Program-made: the position numbers and the translations under genes | Notes under the pieces: model-generated | The model's input: only the letters and a program-made list of their open reading frames with translations | Database searches by the model: none | What the model was told of the DNA's origin: nothing | From: Cryoendolithus antarcticus | Taxonomy: Eukaryota > Ascomycota > Dothideomycetes > Cladosporiales > Cladosporiaceae | DNA length: 64,000 nucleotides | Assembly (NCBI GenBank): GCA_002077065.1 | Contig: NAJO01000007.1 | Location: forward strand, 248,001 to 312,000 | Direction: 5' to 3' | In this document: one piece after another, positions 53,681-64,000 of the stretch | Layout of the letters: the number at the start of each line of letters is the position of its first letter | Numbering within the stretch: the first letter of the stretch is position 1

Positions 53681-55363
53681 TCAGTCAATCCCAACAGACT
53701 CCCACCCCTTGACCCTCAACCCCGCTCCCTTGGGATTTGACAACACATTCGTCCAACCTCCCTTCCTACCCTCTACCCCAGAGTACGGCACAAGTGTTCC
53801 ATCTCGGTTCCGCACAGCTTTGGAGTGCTTCCTCAGCTTCTTGCGAGCTACCATGACCGGCACTGAGCTCTTCGACACTAGATAATTGCTAAAGCTCCCC
53901 AGAAGTACGCCTTTCACCGCACTACGGCCGCGAGATCCTATAATCACTAGTGTAGGCGAGAGGAAGTCGATCACTTCTGTGATCATATGCCGAGGTGACT
54001 TGCAGTGGAAGACTTCAACTACTACGCGGACCTGGAGGCGGGTCTTACGGAGGAGTCGAATGCAGCGCTCTGTGACGGCTTCGGCTGCGCGACGGCGCTC
54101 AGCTTCTGCGGGCGAAAAGGCAGCGTTGCGAGAGCGGCTGCCAGTATCCGGTGTGCTAGCGCCTGGAATACCAGTACCTGCAGTTAGAGCTGAGGGACGC
54201 GAAAGAGGCGATGGTGTGGTAGGTGCTGTAGTGGTCGGCAGTCCGCGCACGATAGCAGCAGTGTCCCTAACACTCTCTGCTCCGTGCCCGATCTCCACGC
54301 CTCCACTGCCAGCAGTGTCTTCATCGACAGCATATACAGCGAACAGAGTGTCACCATCCCTCAGAACGGTCCCGATAGTCCATTCGAGTGCATACTCTGC
54401 TTCGGGCGAGCTGTCAGTGGCCACTAGATACATACGCTGTCGTTTCCGACCATGCTCTGCTTCGCGTTGGAAGTGCGCATAGTCCCCTCGGATGATCTGT
54501 CGTATTACGCGATGTGCAGAAGGCGTGCTGTGCAGCGCTGACATGTTGAGAGAGAGCTTCTGTGCTGCACGTATATCGGCGTGCGACTCGTCGTCTGAAC
54601 CGATCGGGGTGTTTGCGGCAGATGGCGTATGATCGTATGCAGTTGAAGGATGTACTCGTCGCTTCTCGGTTGGAGGTGTGACCTTGAACATTATGGCGCT
54701 CTCCCCTTTTGTCGGATCAGGCTTGTGATCCTCTTGCACTGGCTTGGGTGCTTTTCTGATAGAGTCTACACTATCACTGCGGACGTTTACAGCCTTGCCA
54801 GCTGTCGTTTTGCCAGGTTCTGGTCGCATCCTATTTCGGCCTCGCTCCGCGTCGTCGCCATCTGTGTCATTGTCGTTGTCTGCATCGGCTTCACCGCCTA
54901 GATCCTCACCGGCGTCAGCAGCCACTGGCTTCGGATCTTTCAGTATCCGCCCAGGACCTGGAGAACCTGGCGTATCGCTCGAAGTCCGCCTATGACCCGG
55001 AGCTGGGCTCGCGTGACTGCTACTTGGGCGGCGGGGGTCGTTTGGTCCCAAGTCGCCAGGCAATGCAGCTGGTGCCGGGGATTTGGGTCGTCGAGGGTCG
55101 TTCGGGCCAAGGTCACCAGGTAATTGAACTTGCGGCGCCCCAAAGACCGAAGCCATTGCGCTCGCCTTCCTTCGCTCCGGGATCGGGTTGCCGAGCTTAT
55201 CGTGCTTTGGTCTCGAAGCGTAGTACTCTTCCACTGTAGACTGCTTCCGTGCATCGGGTGTTCGCGACCGTGATCTTCTTGCTGGCGATGCGCCTAGTCT
55301 CATATGGCCAGCTTCTCGTTCATCGACAGTGACCTTGTTCGCGCTCGGCTCGGGGTCCGCCAT
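53681..55363 (-). CDS. Universal stress protein (UspA-fold) family protein
   Basis: Intronless, 560 residues from ATG 55363. About 300 residues of disordered, charged N-terminus hold two near-identical copies of LPGDLGPNDPRRP and an Asp/Glu-rich run (EADADNDNDTDGDD). The Usp domain follows: RMYLVATDSSPEAEYALEWT (first strand and helix), AVTERCIRLLRKTRLQVRVV, and the ATP-binding end LVIIGSRGRSAVKGVLLGSF then SVPVMVARKK. The Gx2Gx9G(S)-type phosphate loop is present, so nucleotide binding is likely. A Pro/Thr-rich insertion (residues about 370-410) splits the domain. Fungal members are poorly studied; a stress-signalling role is only inferred. Confidence 0.88.
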   Translation of the reverse strand: MADPEPSANKVTVDEREAGHMRLGASPARRSRSRTPDARKQSTVEEYYASRPKHDKLGNPIPERRKASAMASVFGAPQVQLPGDLGPNDPRRPKSPAPAALPGDLGPNDPRRPSSSHASPAPGHRRTSSDTPGSPGPGRILKDPKPVAADAGEDLGGEADADNDNDTDGDDAERGRNRMRPEPGKTTAGKAVNVRSDSVDSIRKAPKPVQEDHKPDPTKGESAIMFKVTPPTEKRRVHPSTAYDHTPSAANTPIGSDDESHADIRAAQKLSLNMSALHSTPSAHRVIRQIIRGDYAHFQREAEHGRKRQRMYLVATDSSPEAEYALEWTIGTVLRDGDTLFAVYAVDEDTAGSGGVEIGHGAESVRDTAAIVRGLPTTTAPTTPSPLSRPSALTAGTGIPGASTPDTGSRSRNAAFSPAEAERRRAAEAVTERCIRLLRKTRLQVRVVVEVFHCKSPRHMITEVIDFLSPTLVIIGSRGRSAVKGVLLGSFSNYLVSKSSVPVMVARKKLRKHSKAVRNRDGTLVPYSGVEGRKGGWTNVLSNPKGAGLRVKGWESVGID

Positions 55364-56206
55364 GGTTGCGGTGTAGATGGACGTGAACGCTTGGTGGGGG
55401 AGTAGCGATTGTGGTCGTCGTAATAATGAGCAGTGGAATTACAGACTGGAGGTCGAGTGTTCGGAATGAGCTGCTCTGTTCATAGGTTGTGTAGAGCTAG
55501 CAATTGAAATGTAGTGTTATGCACGAGAGCATTGGCGGACTGGACCTGGTCGAGCATGTGACGTTCGGAGGGGCTACACTGCCAAGCCCTTGATGCCCAT
55601 GAGTCGGAATGGCGCAATGGAGGGGTCTTGAGGTCCACAAGAGCTGGCTTCGGCTCCATGGACCACAGCACTCTACGATTGATGCAATTCAGCGGCAATC
55701 GTGGATGGCGGCCTTCGTAGCGCGTGCCCACTACCTCTACGATACGTCCGGTGCCCCAGAAGCCGACCACAAGCCTCCAAGTTTGTAAGCCACGGCTTCG
55801 GCGATCCCTCTCTTACGAACATGTATGGTCTGGTCGTGTACCTGAGCATGCAGGTCAATGGTGGACCCCGGGAGTCCGATGCATCTTCCGATGCACTTTA
55901 AACAGTAGGCCGATCTCTCAGCCGCGTCTTTGGTTCGTACCACTTTCCTATTCCTCAACTGTCTTGTCTGCTCAAAGCCTTATCGCCTTCAAGTCGTCTA
56001 GCCACTCAAGCAGTCTAGCACAGTCCTTTCTCACGCACGCGGAAGGCATCGACTGAGATCAGCGATCAGAAGGTACACTGCCACACTGCCGTAGCACCCG
56101 CTCTCTCCTTCCTGCAACCTCAACGTATAGATCTCGGGGACTGCGCTACGAGCAGCGTAGGCGTTTCGCACTCCCGACCAAGCGATCACCTCGACGCTGC
56201 CTCACG
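55364..56206. other. Divergent upstream region, USP-family / Ayg1-like genes
   Basis: 843 bp between opposite ATGs. It is pyrimidine-rich just before the Ayg1-like ATG. One GCCAAG occurs at 55581-55586. No coding frame is convincing. Confidence 0.5.
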
Positions 56207-57477
56207 ATGACGGACCCGCGGACTGGCAGTCGTTGGATTCTTGGAGACAAGTTCGATCAAGTCTATCCTCATTTAGAATCGATCAATGCTTTGTGGAAAT
56301 CGAAATGGGAGTTTCCAGCATCTCGCAGGTACGATACTTCGTAGAGCATAGCAGTGGTGCTGTCGCTGATTCCACAGTCAGCCTCTACCCTTTTCATGAC
56401 GGAAAGTACGAGGACTTTGCTCCCATCTTCGAGACCCTCATGAAGAAAGGCATCCACGATGGCTACAGCACCGAGTACACGGCTGAGTTCCTCCCGACAT
56501 GCGAAGATCTGGTGAAGAAAGCCGACGCAGCAGTAGCAGAGGGAAAGAAGGAGGAGGGAAAAGAGCTGTACCTGCGAGCTTGTGCTGTCTATCGCATTGC
56601 TCGATTTCCATACATCAACTCGAAATTGAAAGAAGAAGCGTATTCTGCCCAGAAGAAGGCATACATGAAGGCATCCGCCTTGTTCGAGATACCAATCGAG
56701 GATATTAGCATACCTCACACGGCAGGTATAGCGTCGGATGAGGGCAAAGAGGTGCCACTGTATGTACGATTACCAAAGGGAGCCTCGAAATCTTCTCCTG
56801 CACCTGCGATACTGCTCATGTGCGGCCTCGATGGTCACAGACCAGACAACACCACTCGATCTGACGAGTTCTTGGCTCGTGGCTGGGCAAGCGTGATCGT
56901 AGACATACCTGGCACAGCCGACTGCCCAGCGGATCGACGCGATCCTACGAGCCCCGATAGGCTATGGACGAGCATACTAGACTGGATGCAAGCCCAAGGT
57001 ACCTTCGACATGAAACGCGTGATCGCCTGGGGTCTCAGCGCTGGCGGCCACAATGCTATTCGAGCAGCTCATACTCACGCCGATCGATTAGCAGGTTCTG
57101 TGGGCCAAGGAGCCGGTACACACCACTTTTTCTCACGGGCATGGTTGGAGAAGGCTAAGGACCACGAGTACCCCTGGACCGCCTTACCCGCACTCACTGC
57201 GAAGTTTGGCTACCCGAATGAGGAGGCGTTCCTGGACAACGCGCAAAAGGACTTCTCACTTATTGAGCTGGGGATCGTGAACAAGCCCAGTACTAGGCTG
57301 CTGTTGATCAATGGGACGCATGATGGGTTGATGCCGATCGAGGATAGCATGCTGATGATGGAGTATGGAAGTCCGAAGGAGGCGAGGTTCTTCACGGGGC
57401 TGCTGCATATGGGGTACCCGCCTGCGAACGGGAGTGTGTATCCTTGGATGGAGGGGGTGATGAAGTCGGTGAAGTGA
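56207..57477 (+). CDS. Ayg1-like polyketide-shortening hydrolase (DHN-melanin type)
   Basis: Exons 56207..56328 and 56382..57477 give 405 residues, nearly the length of Aspergillus fumigatus Ayg1. The spliced start SRWILGDKFDQVYPHLES...SRSLYPFHDGKYEDF matches the Ayg1/WdYg1 family throughout, including FPYINSKLKEEAYSAQKKAY and GLDGHRPDNTTRSDEFLARG. The alpha/beta-hydrolase triad is visible: nucleophile elbow GLSAGG (Ser about 259), Asp in GTHDG (about 353), His in LLHMGYP (about 383). Family members remove an acetyl or acetoacetyl unit from a heptaketide or longer naphthopyrone to give tetrahydroxynaphthalene for melanin. No PKS or reductase gene lies nearby. A closely related fungal hydrolase with another substrate cannot be excluded. 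Confidence 0.85.
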
Positions 57478-57912
57478 AGGAACGATGTAGACAACTGTAT
57501 AGACTGCTATGTAGTGTGTCCATCGTATTTGATAGTTGCAGCCTCATTGCTGCCTTAGGAACCAGAGTTCGAGCTGCATTGCCAAGCCCGATACGGACGC
57601 GACCTTTTGCGCGTGAGAGCTTCATTCACGACTTCACCTTCAAGAACACCCCATCACCCCTACAATTCTCTTCTTCTGCCCGCTTGCATGTTGTCATCTG
57701 CTGTTGGTGCTAGTGTTGTTGCATAGCGCGGGTGAGGACGATAAGAAAGGACAGTAGCATACACACACGACTACCATTGCTCAGGGGAGGTCCATCACTC
57801 GAAAAGCGCGTTCCACCCTAGCGACGCGCTGTCTGGCAGGCACCCATCAGGCGCCACTGCCGATTCACTATAAAGGCGCATTCACGCGCATCTCGAGGAC
57901 CACTCACGCATA
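57478..57912. other. Upstream region of nucleoporin gene
   Basis: 435 bp; nothing beyond a likely 3' flank and promoter was seen. Confidence 0.5.
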
Positions 57913-60900
57913 ATGTCTTTCGGTGGCTTCGGCGGTGCCAACAGCGGCTCGACGTTCGGCGGATTCGGCAACAACGCGAATAACACAGCCACGACTTCTG
58001 CTGGTGGCTCATTGTTCGGCGGAGGAACGGCGACGACTGGCGGATTTGGCGGATTCGGAGGGAGCAACAACAGCACGAGTAGCCCATTTGGTGCAGCGAA
58101 GCCGGCTGGATTTGGCGCACCTGCTGCGACGACGGCAGGGGGCAGTATGTTCGGTGGTGGAACGAGCACTGCTGGGGGATTTGGCGGTGGTGGTGGTGGG
58201 TTTGGAGCGACGAACAACACTGGTAAGTCAGAGAAGAGCATTGCCCCGAGTTCTATGGTCAATACAGGCGGAGCACCATTCATCGCGTCACGTGCGCGGC
58301 AGATACAGTGTACTGATCACATCACAGGCGGCGGACTCTTCGGCGCGAACAAGCCAGCAGCCACTGGCTTCGGCGCAAATGCGACGAGCGGTGGACTGTT
58401 CGGGTCCAGCACAGGCGGCGGCTTCGGTGGTAGCACACAGCAGAACAACAACCCATTCGGCGGCAGTGCCGGCGCTGCAAGCAACCCCTTCGGCAGCGCG
58501 GCTGCTCCAGCTGCTAGCACTGGTTTCGGCAGCACGGCCGGCAACTCTGGCTCAGGCTTCGCGTTTGGAGGCGGCAATGCAGGCGCTGCAGCCTCCACCA
58601 CTCAAGGCACACCAGCTGCGCCATACACAGCAACGACCGAGAAGGAAGCAGGCACCTCGAACACGACCAACGCATATCAGTCATTGACATTCCAGCAACC
58701 CTTCCAGAACAAGAGCTTCGAGGAGCTGAGAGTGGAGGACTACGTACAGAATAAGCGCTACCCGCAAGGAAATAGCTTTGGAAGTGGTAGCACTTTTGGT
58801 GGCTTTGGTGGTGGCAACACCGCGCAACCCGCTCAGACTGGAGGCGGGCTGTTCGGCAACTCGGGAAGCACATCAACAGGCTTTGGAGGTGGCAGCGCAG
58901 GAACAGGCTTCGGCGGGGGTGCAACTTCAGGCGGGTTATTCGGCCAGAACAAGCCAGCGACTACATCACTGTTCGGCGGCGCCAATACCAGCAGCGCAGC
59001 ACCATCAACAGGGTTCGGCGCTACAGCGACTGGAGGTGGAGGTCTGTTCGGCAACAGTGCACAACAGCCTGCCACGGGTGGAGGTCTCTTTGGTGGCAGC
59101 GGCAGCACTGGCGGCTTTGGAGGTAATGCTTCGGGAGGTGGACTTTTCGGCCAAGCGAATCAAGCACAACCAGCGAAGCCTGCCTTTGGTGGGTTTGGTG
59201 CTACAAACAACACGACAGCGAGTACTGGCTTCGGCGGGGGATTCGGAGCAACGCAGCAGCCAGCCGCACAGCAGCCCGCGCAGAATGGCGGCCTCTTCGG
59301 CAACTCCACATCAGGCGGCTTCGGAGCTAACAACACCAGTGGCGGGCTGTTTGGTGGAGCAAACCAGGCAAAGCCAGCCACTGGTGGCTTATTCGGGAAT
59401 AGCACCACTACCAACAATACTGGAGGTGGCCTCTTCGGTGGTAGCGGGGCCCAGAGCAACACCTTCGGCCAGAGTCAACCCGCACCAGGCGGACTGTTCG
59501 GCTCAGCGCCTCAGAACAACACCACTGGCGGTGGACTGTTCGGTAATAACGCTGCTAAACCTGCGACAGGCGGGCTCTTCGGCAACAGCACCTCGGGCAC
59601 TGGTAGCAGCCTCTTTGGTGGCAACCAGCAACAGAATACAGGAGGATCAACGTCCCTGTTTGGAGGTGGTCAACAGGCTCAGCAAACCGGTGGTCTCTTC
59701 GGCAACAGTCAAGCAAAGCCCTCCACCGGAGGTCTTTTCGGTGCAAGCAATAATGGCACTCAAGGAGGTGGCCTCTTCGGTGGCGCTCAACAGAACAATA
59801 ACGCCGGCGGGAACTCGCTCTTTGGCAATAGCCAAGGGCAGGGTAACAGCCTCTTTGGCAACAGCCAAGGCCAAAACCAGGCAGGCAACTCGCTCTTCGG
59901 CAATAGCCAGCAACAGCAGCCGCAGCAAAATCAGCTCACTGCGACGTTGACAGGCGATCCTTACGGTAACGCGCAGCTCTTCTCCTCACTTGCGGCCCCG
60001 AGCCCACCCGTCGGACCACTTGCGACCCCACTGAGTGGAGCGAGAGCACCACCGAAGCCGCGTGCTAGTTTGCTATCGTCCATACGCTCTGGGTCGCCGA
60101 TGCTGAGCGCCTCGCAGAGCATGACACCTAAGGCACGCCCTGGCTATGGCTTCAGCTACAGCACCTACAACAGCCCATCATCTGCATCGTTCAATCTGTC
60201 GCCAGGCGCGTCGAGTCTCCTGCGTCCTGCTAGTAGCATTGGCAGTGCGCTTTCCGGTCGCTTGTCTAAGAGCCTCTCGACCTCGAACTTGCGCAGCGAG
60301 GTTGGCGCTGGCTCTAGCCTTCTTCGCACGCCTATGAATGGACAAAGCAGCCTGCTTCTTGGAGGAAGCTTACTGGGCAGCGGAGGTGGGAGCTTAGGGA
60401 GCGCCAGTATGAGAAGGTTGAAGATAGATCGCAACGTGAGGAGCGATCTTTTCGGACCAACCCCTTCGGCAGCGCCACAAGCAACACCCAACTCGACCGA
60501 GGAGCCCACCTACCCCGACTTGGAGCGTCAGGAGCGTGACACTCAACGAGGAGGTCCTCGCAAATCTGTCAGCTTCGACAACAACGGCGCTGCTGATCAG
60601 AATAGCAGTGGGAACAGCGGCGCGCTCGTTGTTAGGCAAGACGACGATGAGACGACGCCGACGAGCACTCCAGCCCCTGCGGCGCCACCCGCTTCGAGAC
60701 AGAACAGCAGTAGAGTTCTGAGCAGCGTAGTCGAAGAGGGGAGCGCCACCAAGCCAGCCGCCTCGAAGCAAAGTGCTGGCACGAAGTCCAAGCCCGATCC
60801 GAAGGTGAAGATTCCTCCAGGCGACTACTGGACCCAGCCCTCGATGAAGGCGGTCAGAAGCATGTCCCGTCAGCAGCTGTCCGCTGTGAAAGACTTCAAG

Positions 60901-63900
60901 ATCGGCCGTGCGAACGTTGGCGTCATTTTATTCAACCCTGGGAAGACTATCGATCTCAGCGCCGTGCCATTGGACGATCTGCTGCCCAACGAAGAGCAAG
61001 GCAAGATGGGTATCGTGCGGCTTATCCCTCGTAACGCCACCGTTTACCTGGAGCCGTTTGACAGTATCAAGCCCCCGGTAGGGCAAGGCTTGAACGTTCC
61101 TAGTACCATACATCTTGAGCAAAGCTGGCCCCGCTCGGCGAAGAGATCTCAAGGTGCTCGACCAGATGCCATAGCCGCCGCGAGGGAGTTGTCGGCTCAC
61201 AAGATGCGCTTGTCTAAGGTTGGCGGCACTACGCTGAAGGATTACGACCCTGATACTGGCGTCTGGACCTTCACTGTGCCGCACTACACTTCCTACGGAC
61301 TCGATAGCGATGACGAAGATGACGATGACGAGGACCTGGGCGATCTCGACTTGCAGGTGAGAATACCAACCTCCATGCAGTCTGCTCCCAATACTCACAC
61401 TGGTGTCAGCTCGGCTTCACGCATGGACACTAGTGGCTTGAGTGAACCGCCAGCTACTGTCGCATCTGCTGAACGCGACGATAGTGAGGCAGACAGCGAA
61501 CTTGCTGCCCAGGAGGAGGACACCTTCGAGTTCAAACTCACGAAGCGATCGCAACAGAGCAATGCTGTTGCTGTACCCGGCGGCTTCGATGATGGGGACA
61601 GTCTACTTGACACCGAGCTAGCCCGTGCCGATGAGTCTGTGCAAGAGATTGACGATAACAGCGGATCCGTGACTGACCGTCATATCGGCGGTGCCGTTCA
61701 GCCACCAAGCCCGAACACACTCGAAAAGTACCACAGCAGCATGCTCCTGGACAGTGATGACGACGAGGTAGACGCTATCGATCAGGACCTGCCTGGCTCT
61801 TTCCTTGCAGCGGAGGCGAAGGCACCTAAATCGATCTTGAAGGCTCGCACCACAGCTTTCGCCAGTCCAGACCGCGTTGCGGAGATGACTTGGGAGGATC
61901 AGCTACTTCGTACCATCTCGCCAAAGAAGCGCGACCGCCAAGCGCTTCGGGACATACAGGCTGGCTTCACAGCAGGCAACGCTGACGACCTCGCCGAGGA
62001 GAGCCCGTTCAAGAAGACCTTACTTGACCGCAGTCAGTTTGGGCAAAGCTATCTTGCCACAAAGAGCGCGAAGAAGTCTGGCGGCGACTTCGGGAAGAGC
62101 ACGTTGAGTGCTGACAACAAACTAGGAAGGAGCGTGGGATTTGCCACACGCATGGAGATGATGGATAGTCTGTGGGGCGGCGCTGGTGAGGTATGATTTG
62201 GCCCCTTGTCCTTCCTGCACGCGAACATCGCCAGCACTTGAAAGGCTTGAGTACCTACGTAGATCAAATAGCTAAGACATATTGACAGAAGTCCTCCCGC
62301 CCCCGCCACCCTTCAGCACTCAGTCGCCCTTTGCGTCCTTCCAACGGCAACGCAGACGAGAACAACCACCATTGGCACGAAAGCTTCAAGCCACACTTCA
62401 CAAGTACCGACGTCCTCACCGTTGCTGTGCCCGACATCGCAGTCAGCAAGCAGCAAGACCTTCAGCAAGATCTGCAGCCGCTTGTGAGCGAGACCAAAGA
62501 CATTCAGTTCCTTCGTTTCGCTGCAGCAGAAGATCTCGACGCTCCAGCACTTGCGCTGCAAAAGCAGCAGACGGAGCTCGTCCAGGATATAGAGCAAGAC
62601 GCTGACCAGACCATGCTGCTTGCGGAAGCCCCTGGTGAGGACTTTGCCTTCGCCACGCTGGCAGAGTTGCCTGCCACGGACACTCCGCTTGGAATGCAAG
62701 AGCAGGCTATCTGGCAGCTGTGCTCTACCCTCTTCGATCCGGTCGAGGTCTCTGCGCATGGCTTGCTAGACGGTATGAGCGCCGAGGCAATCACGGAGTA
62801 TGAGCCGAGACTGAGACTGGACGCGTTGAGGCAGATGTGGACGCAGCTTATCAGCGCTGAAGTCGATGTCAAAATTGCGAGCACAAGAAGTCAGGAGACG
62901 AAAGCGCTGTACTTACTTGTCAAGGGCGATGTCGTCGCAGCTTCGCAGCTGCTAGCTGAGGCCGGCAACAGTCGACTGGCTATCCTCGTATCTCAGCTGC
63001 CATCTTCGGCGGTCGGACGTGATCTGCTGATGGTCCAGATCGAGGCATGGCAGAAGAGGAAGGACTGGACCGAGTTCTCTGATCCCACTAAAGCTCTGTG
63101 GACCATTCTGTCAGGGCAGACCTGCTCGGTAGTGGGTGTCAGCGCAGGTGGACCTGAAGATCGGGCCAAGGCATCCAAGATCAGCGAGCATTTTGACTTG
63201 AATTGGAGGATGGCTTTAGCGCTACGAATGCACTTCTCTGCTGCACAAAATATCGAAGAGCTGGTCCGTGGGTATGTTGACGACCTGGAGGATGGCGAGG
63301 AGCGCGTTGGTCCATCGGGTCCTTGGGGTGATGATGAAGATACGCTGCTGGGACTACTACGGCTCTACGCGTACCCTGACGCTCCGGTCGTCGACTCGAT
63401 TGAGCCCAAAGCGGTCTCCGGCAACGCGCTACACTCCCGCTTGAGTTGGCAGTTGGGCACTCTGCTGCACGCCAAGGGCTTCACTATTGAGGATCCAGAC
63501 GTCGACAAGTTCAGCGTCGACTTTGCTGCTCAGCTCGAAGCTGCAGGGGAGTGGTCGAAGGCAGCATGGGTGTTGATGCATCTGCGTGAGTCTGAGACCC
63601 GCATGCACGCTGTGAAGGAGCTTCTGCATCGCAATGCTGCACAGCTGCCGGATCATGACGATGATGAAGCTATGGACGAGAATGATGAGGGCGCTATATG
63701 GCGCATAGAGTCATTGCATCTACCCAAGCATCTGGTCGAGAATGCAAAGGCTTTGCATGCCGCCGCAGTGCTACAAGACCCTGCTCGTCAGATCAGCTAT
63801 CTCCTCTCGGCTGATACGGACGAATCTCTGGCGGAGGCTCACGACGTTCTCTGCGATACTGTCGGTCCAGAAGCAATCATCTCTCGCTCGTACACAGAGC

Positions 63901-64000
63901 TGAGAACTTTGGTCAAGTACTTCACCAATGCCAACGCGCCAGCCCGTCTGGAGGAGTGGAAGACAGGTGGGAAGCTCTACGCTGACTTCCTGTTGCTGCA
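57913..64000 (+). CDS. NUP145: Nup98-Nup96 precursor nucleoporin (Nup145-type), 3' end outside window
   Basis: Exons 57913..58222, 58328..62190 and 62289 to beyond 64000; over 1960 residues are visible. The N-terminus is an FG domain with many GLFG repeats, interrupted near residue 228 by a GLEBS-like Gle2/Rae1-binding segment (NKSFEELRVEDYVQNKRYPQ). The Nup98 autoproteolytic domain spans about residues 930-1100 (GDYWTQPSMKAVRSMSRQQL to VPHYTSYGL); cleavage is expected at HY|T. After the acidic linker, exon 3 joins the Nup96/Nup145C helical domain (DLNWRMALALRMHFS, LSWQLGTLLHAKGF). One transcript therefore yields an FG nucleoporin and a Y-complex scaffold protein of the nuclear pore. Confidence 0.95.

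Noticed and set aside
32308..57477. Laccase plus Ayg1-like hydrolase as a melanin gene cluster
   Set aside because: They are 22 kb apart and separated by PIK1, ENA, RMD1-like, CLC and USP genes, with no PKS or reductase in the window.
57923..59950. Long alternative + strand frames inside the nucleoporin gene
   Set aside because: They are shifted readings of the GLFG-repeat DNA; only the frame from 57913 gives FG repeats and continues into the Nup98 domain.

Overview
The window is nuclear DNA of a filamentous ascomycete, most likely a melanised Dothideomycete (black-yeast type). Support: genes with 0 to 6 short introns (mostly about 50-110 nt, GT-AG), gene order with many divergent pairs, fungal-specific protein families (asco-laccase, Pik1, ENA-type ATPase, RMD1/DUF155), and a close homologue of the Ayg1 hydrolase of DHN-melanin synthesis. 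The species cannot be named from the sequence alone. No rRNA, tRNA, CRISPR array or intact transposon was seen.

Layout. 1-8 kb: INO80 subunit F-type protein (cut by the window start), an unknown Ser/Pro-rich protein, NOSIP-type E3 ligase divergent from tafazzin, and an AAAP amino-acid transporter convergent with tafazzin. 8.5-15.7 kb: a mitochondrial Sel1/TPR-like protein divergent from the chaperonin subunit CCT8, then a four-RRM Nrd1/Msa2-type RNA-binding protein. 16.8-21.3 kb: a translation-related block with an EFM3-type eEF2 lysine methyltransferase divergent from ribosomal protein eS24, and a saccharopine-dehydrogenase-like oxidoreductase divergent from ribosomal protein eL43. 22-30.2 kb: PHRF1-like RING/PHD/SRI protein, D-amino-acid oxidase with a PTS1-like tail, Mediator subunit 22 divergent from a C-terminal-motor kinesin-14.

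30.2-32.3 kb is a 2.1 kb gene-free stretch before an asco-laccase. 35.2-48.2 kb: large RING protein, PI 4-kinase Pik1, ENA-type Na+/K+ P-type ATPase (with four GCCAAG hexamers upstream, a candidate PacC/alkaline-pH promoter), and an RMD1/DUF155 membrane protein. 49-57.5 kb: CLC chloride channel/transporter, universal-stress-protein family member, Ayg1-like hydrolase. 57.9-64 kb: a Nup98-Nup96 (Nup145-type) precursor running off the window end.

The genes are mostly housekeeping: translation, protein folding, ubiquitin signalling, transcription (INO80, Mediator), membrane lipids (tafazzin, Pik1), ion homeostasis (ENA, CLC) and nuclear pores. The laccase and Ayg1-like hydrolase fit a melanised lifestyle but are 22 kb apart with housekeeping genes between, so they do not form a cluster. 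Intron positions were assigned by hand from splice consensus, reading phase and protein-family continuity; every multi-exon model given closes in frame. The most unexpected observations are a diverged dispersed repeat shared by two intergenic regions 34 kb apart, the candidate pH-response sites at the ENA gene, stop-free 3n introns in the nucleoporin and kinesin genes, and an unusual HY|T self-cleavage site in the nucleoporin. I found no evidence of a wholly new multi-gene system.
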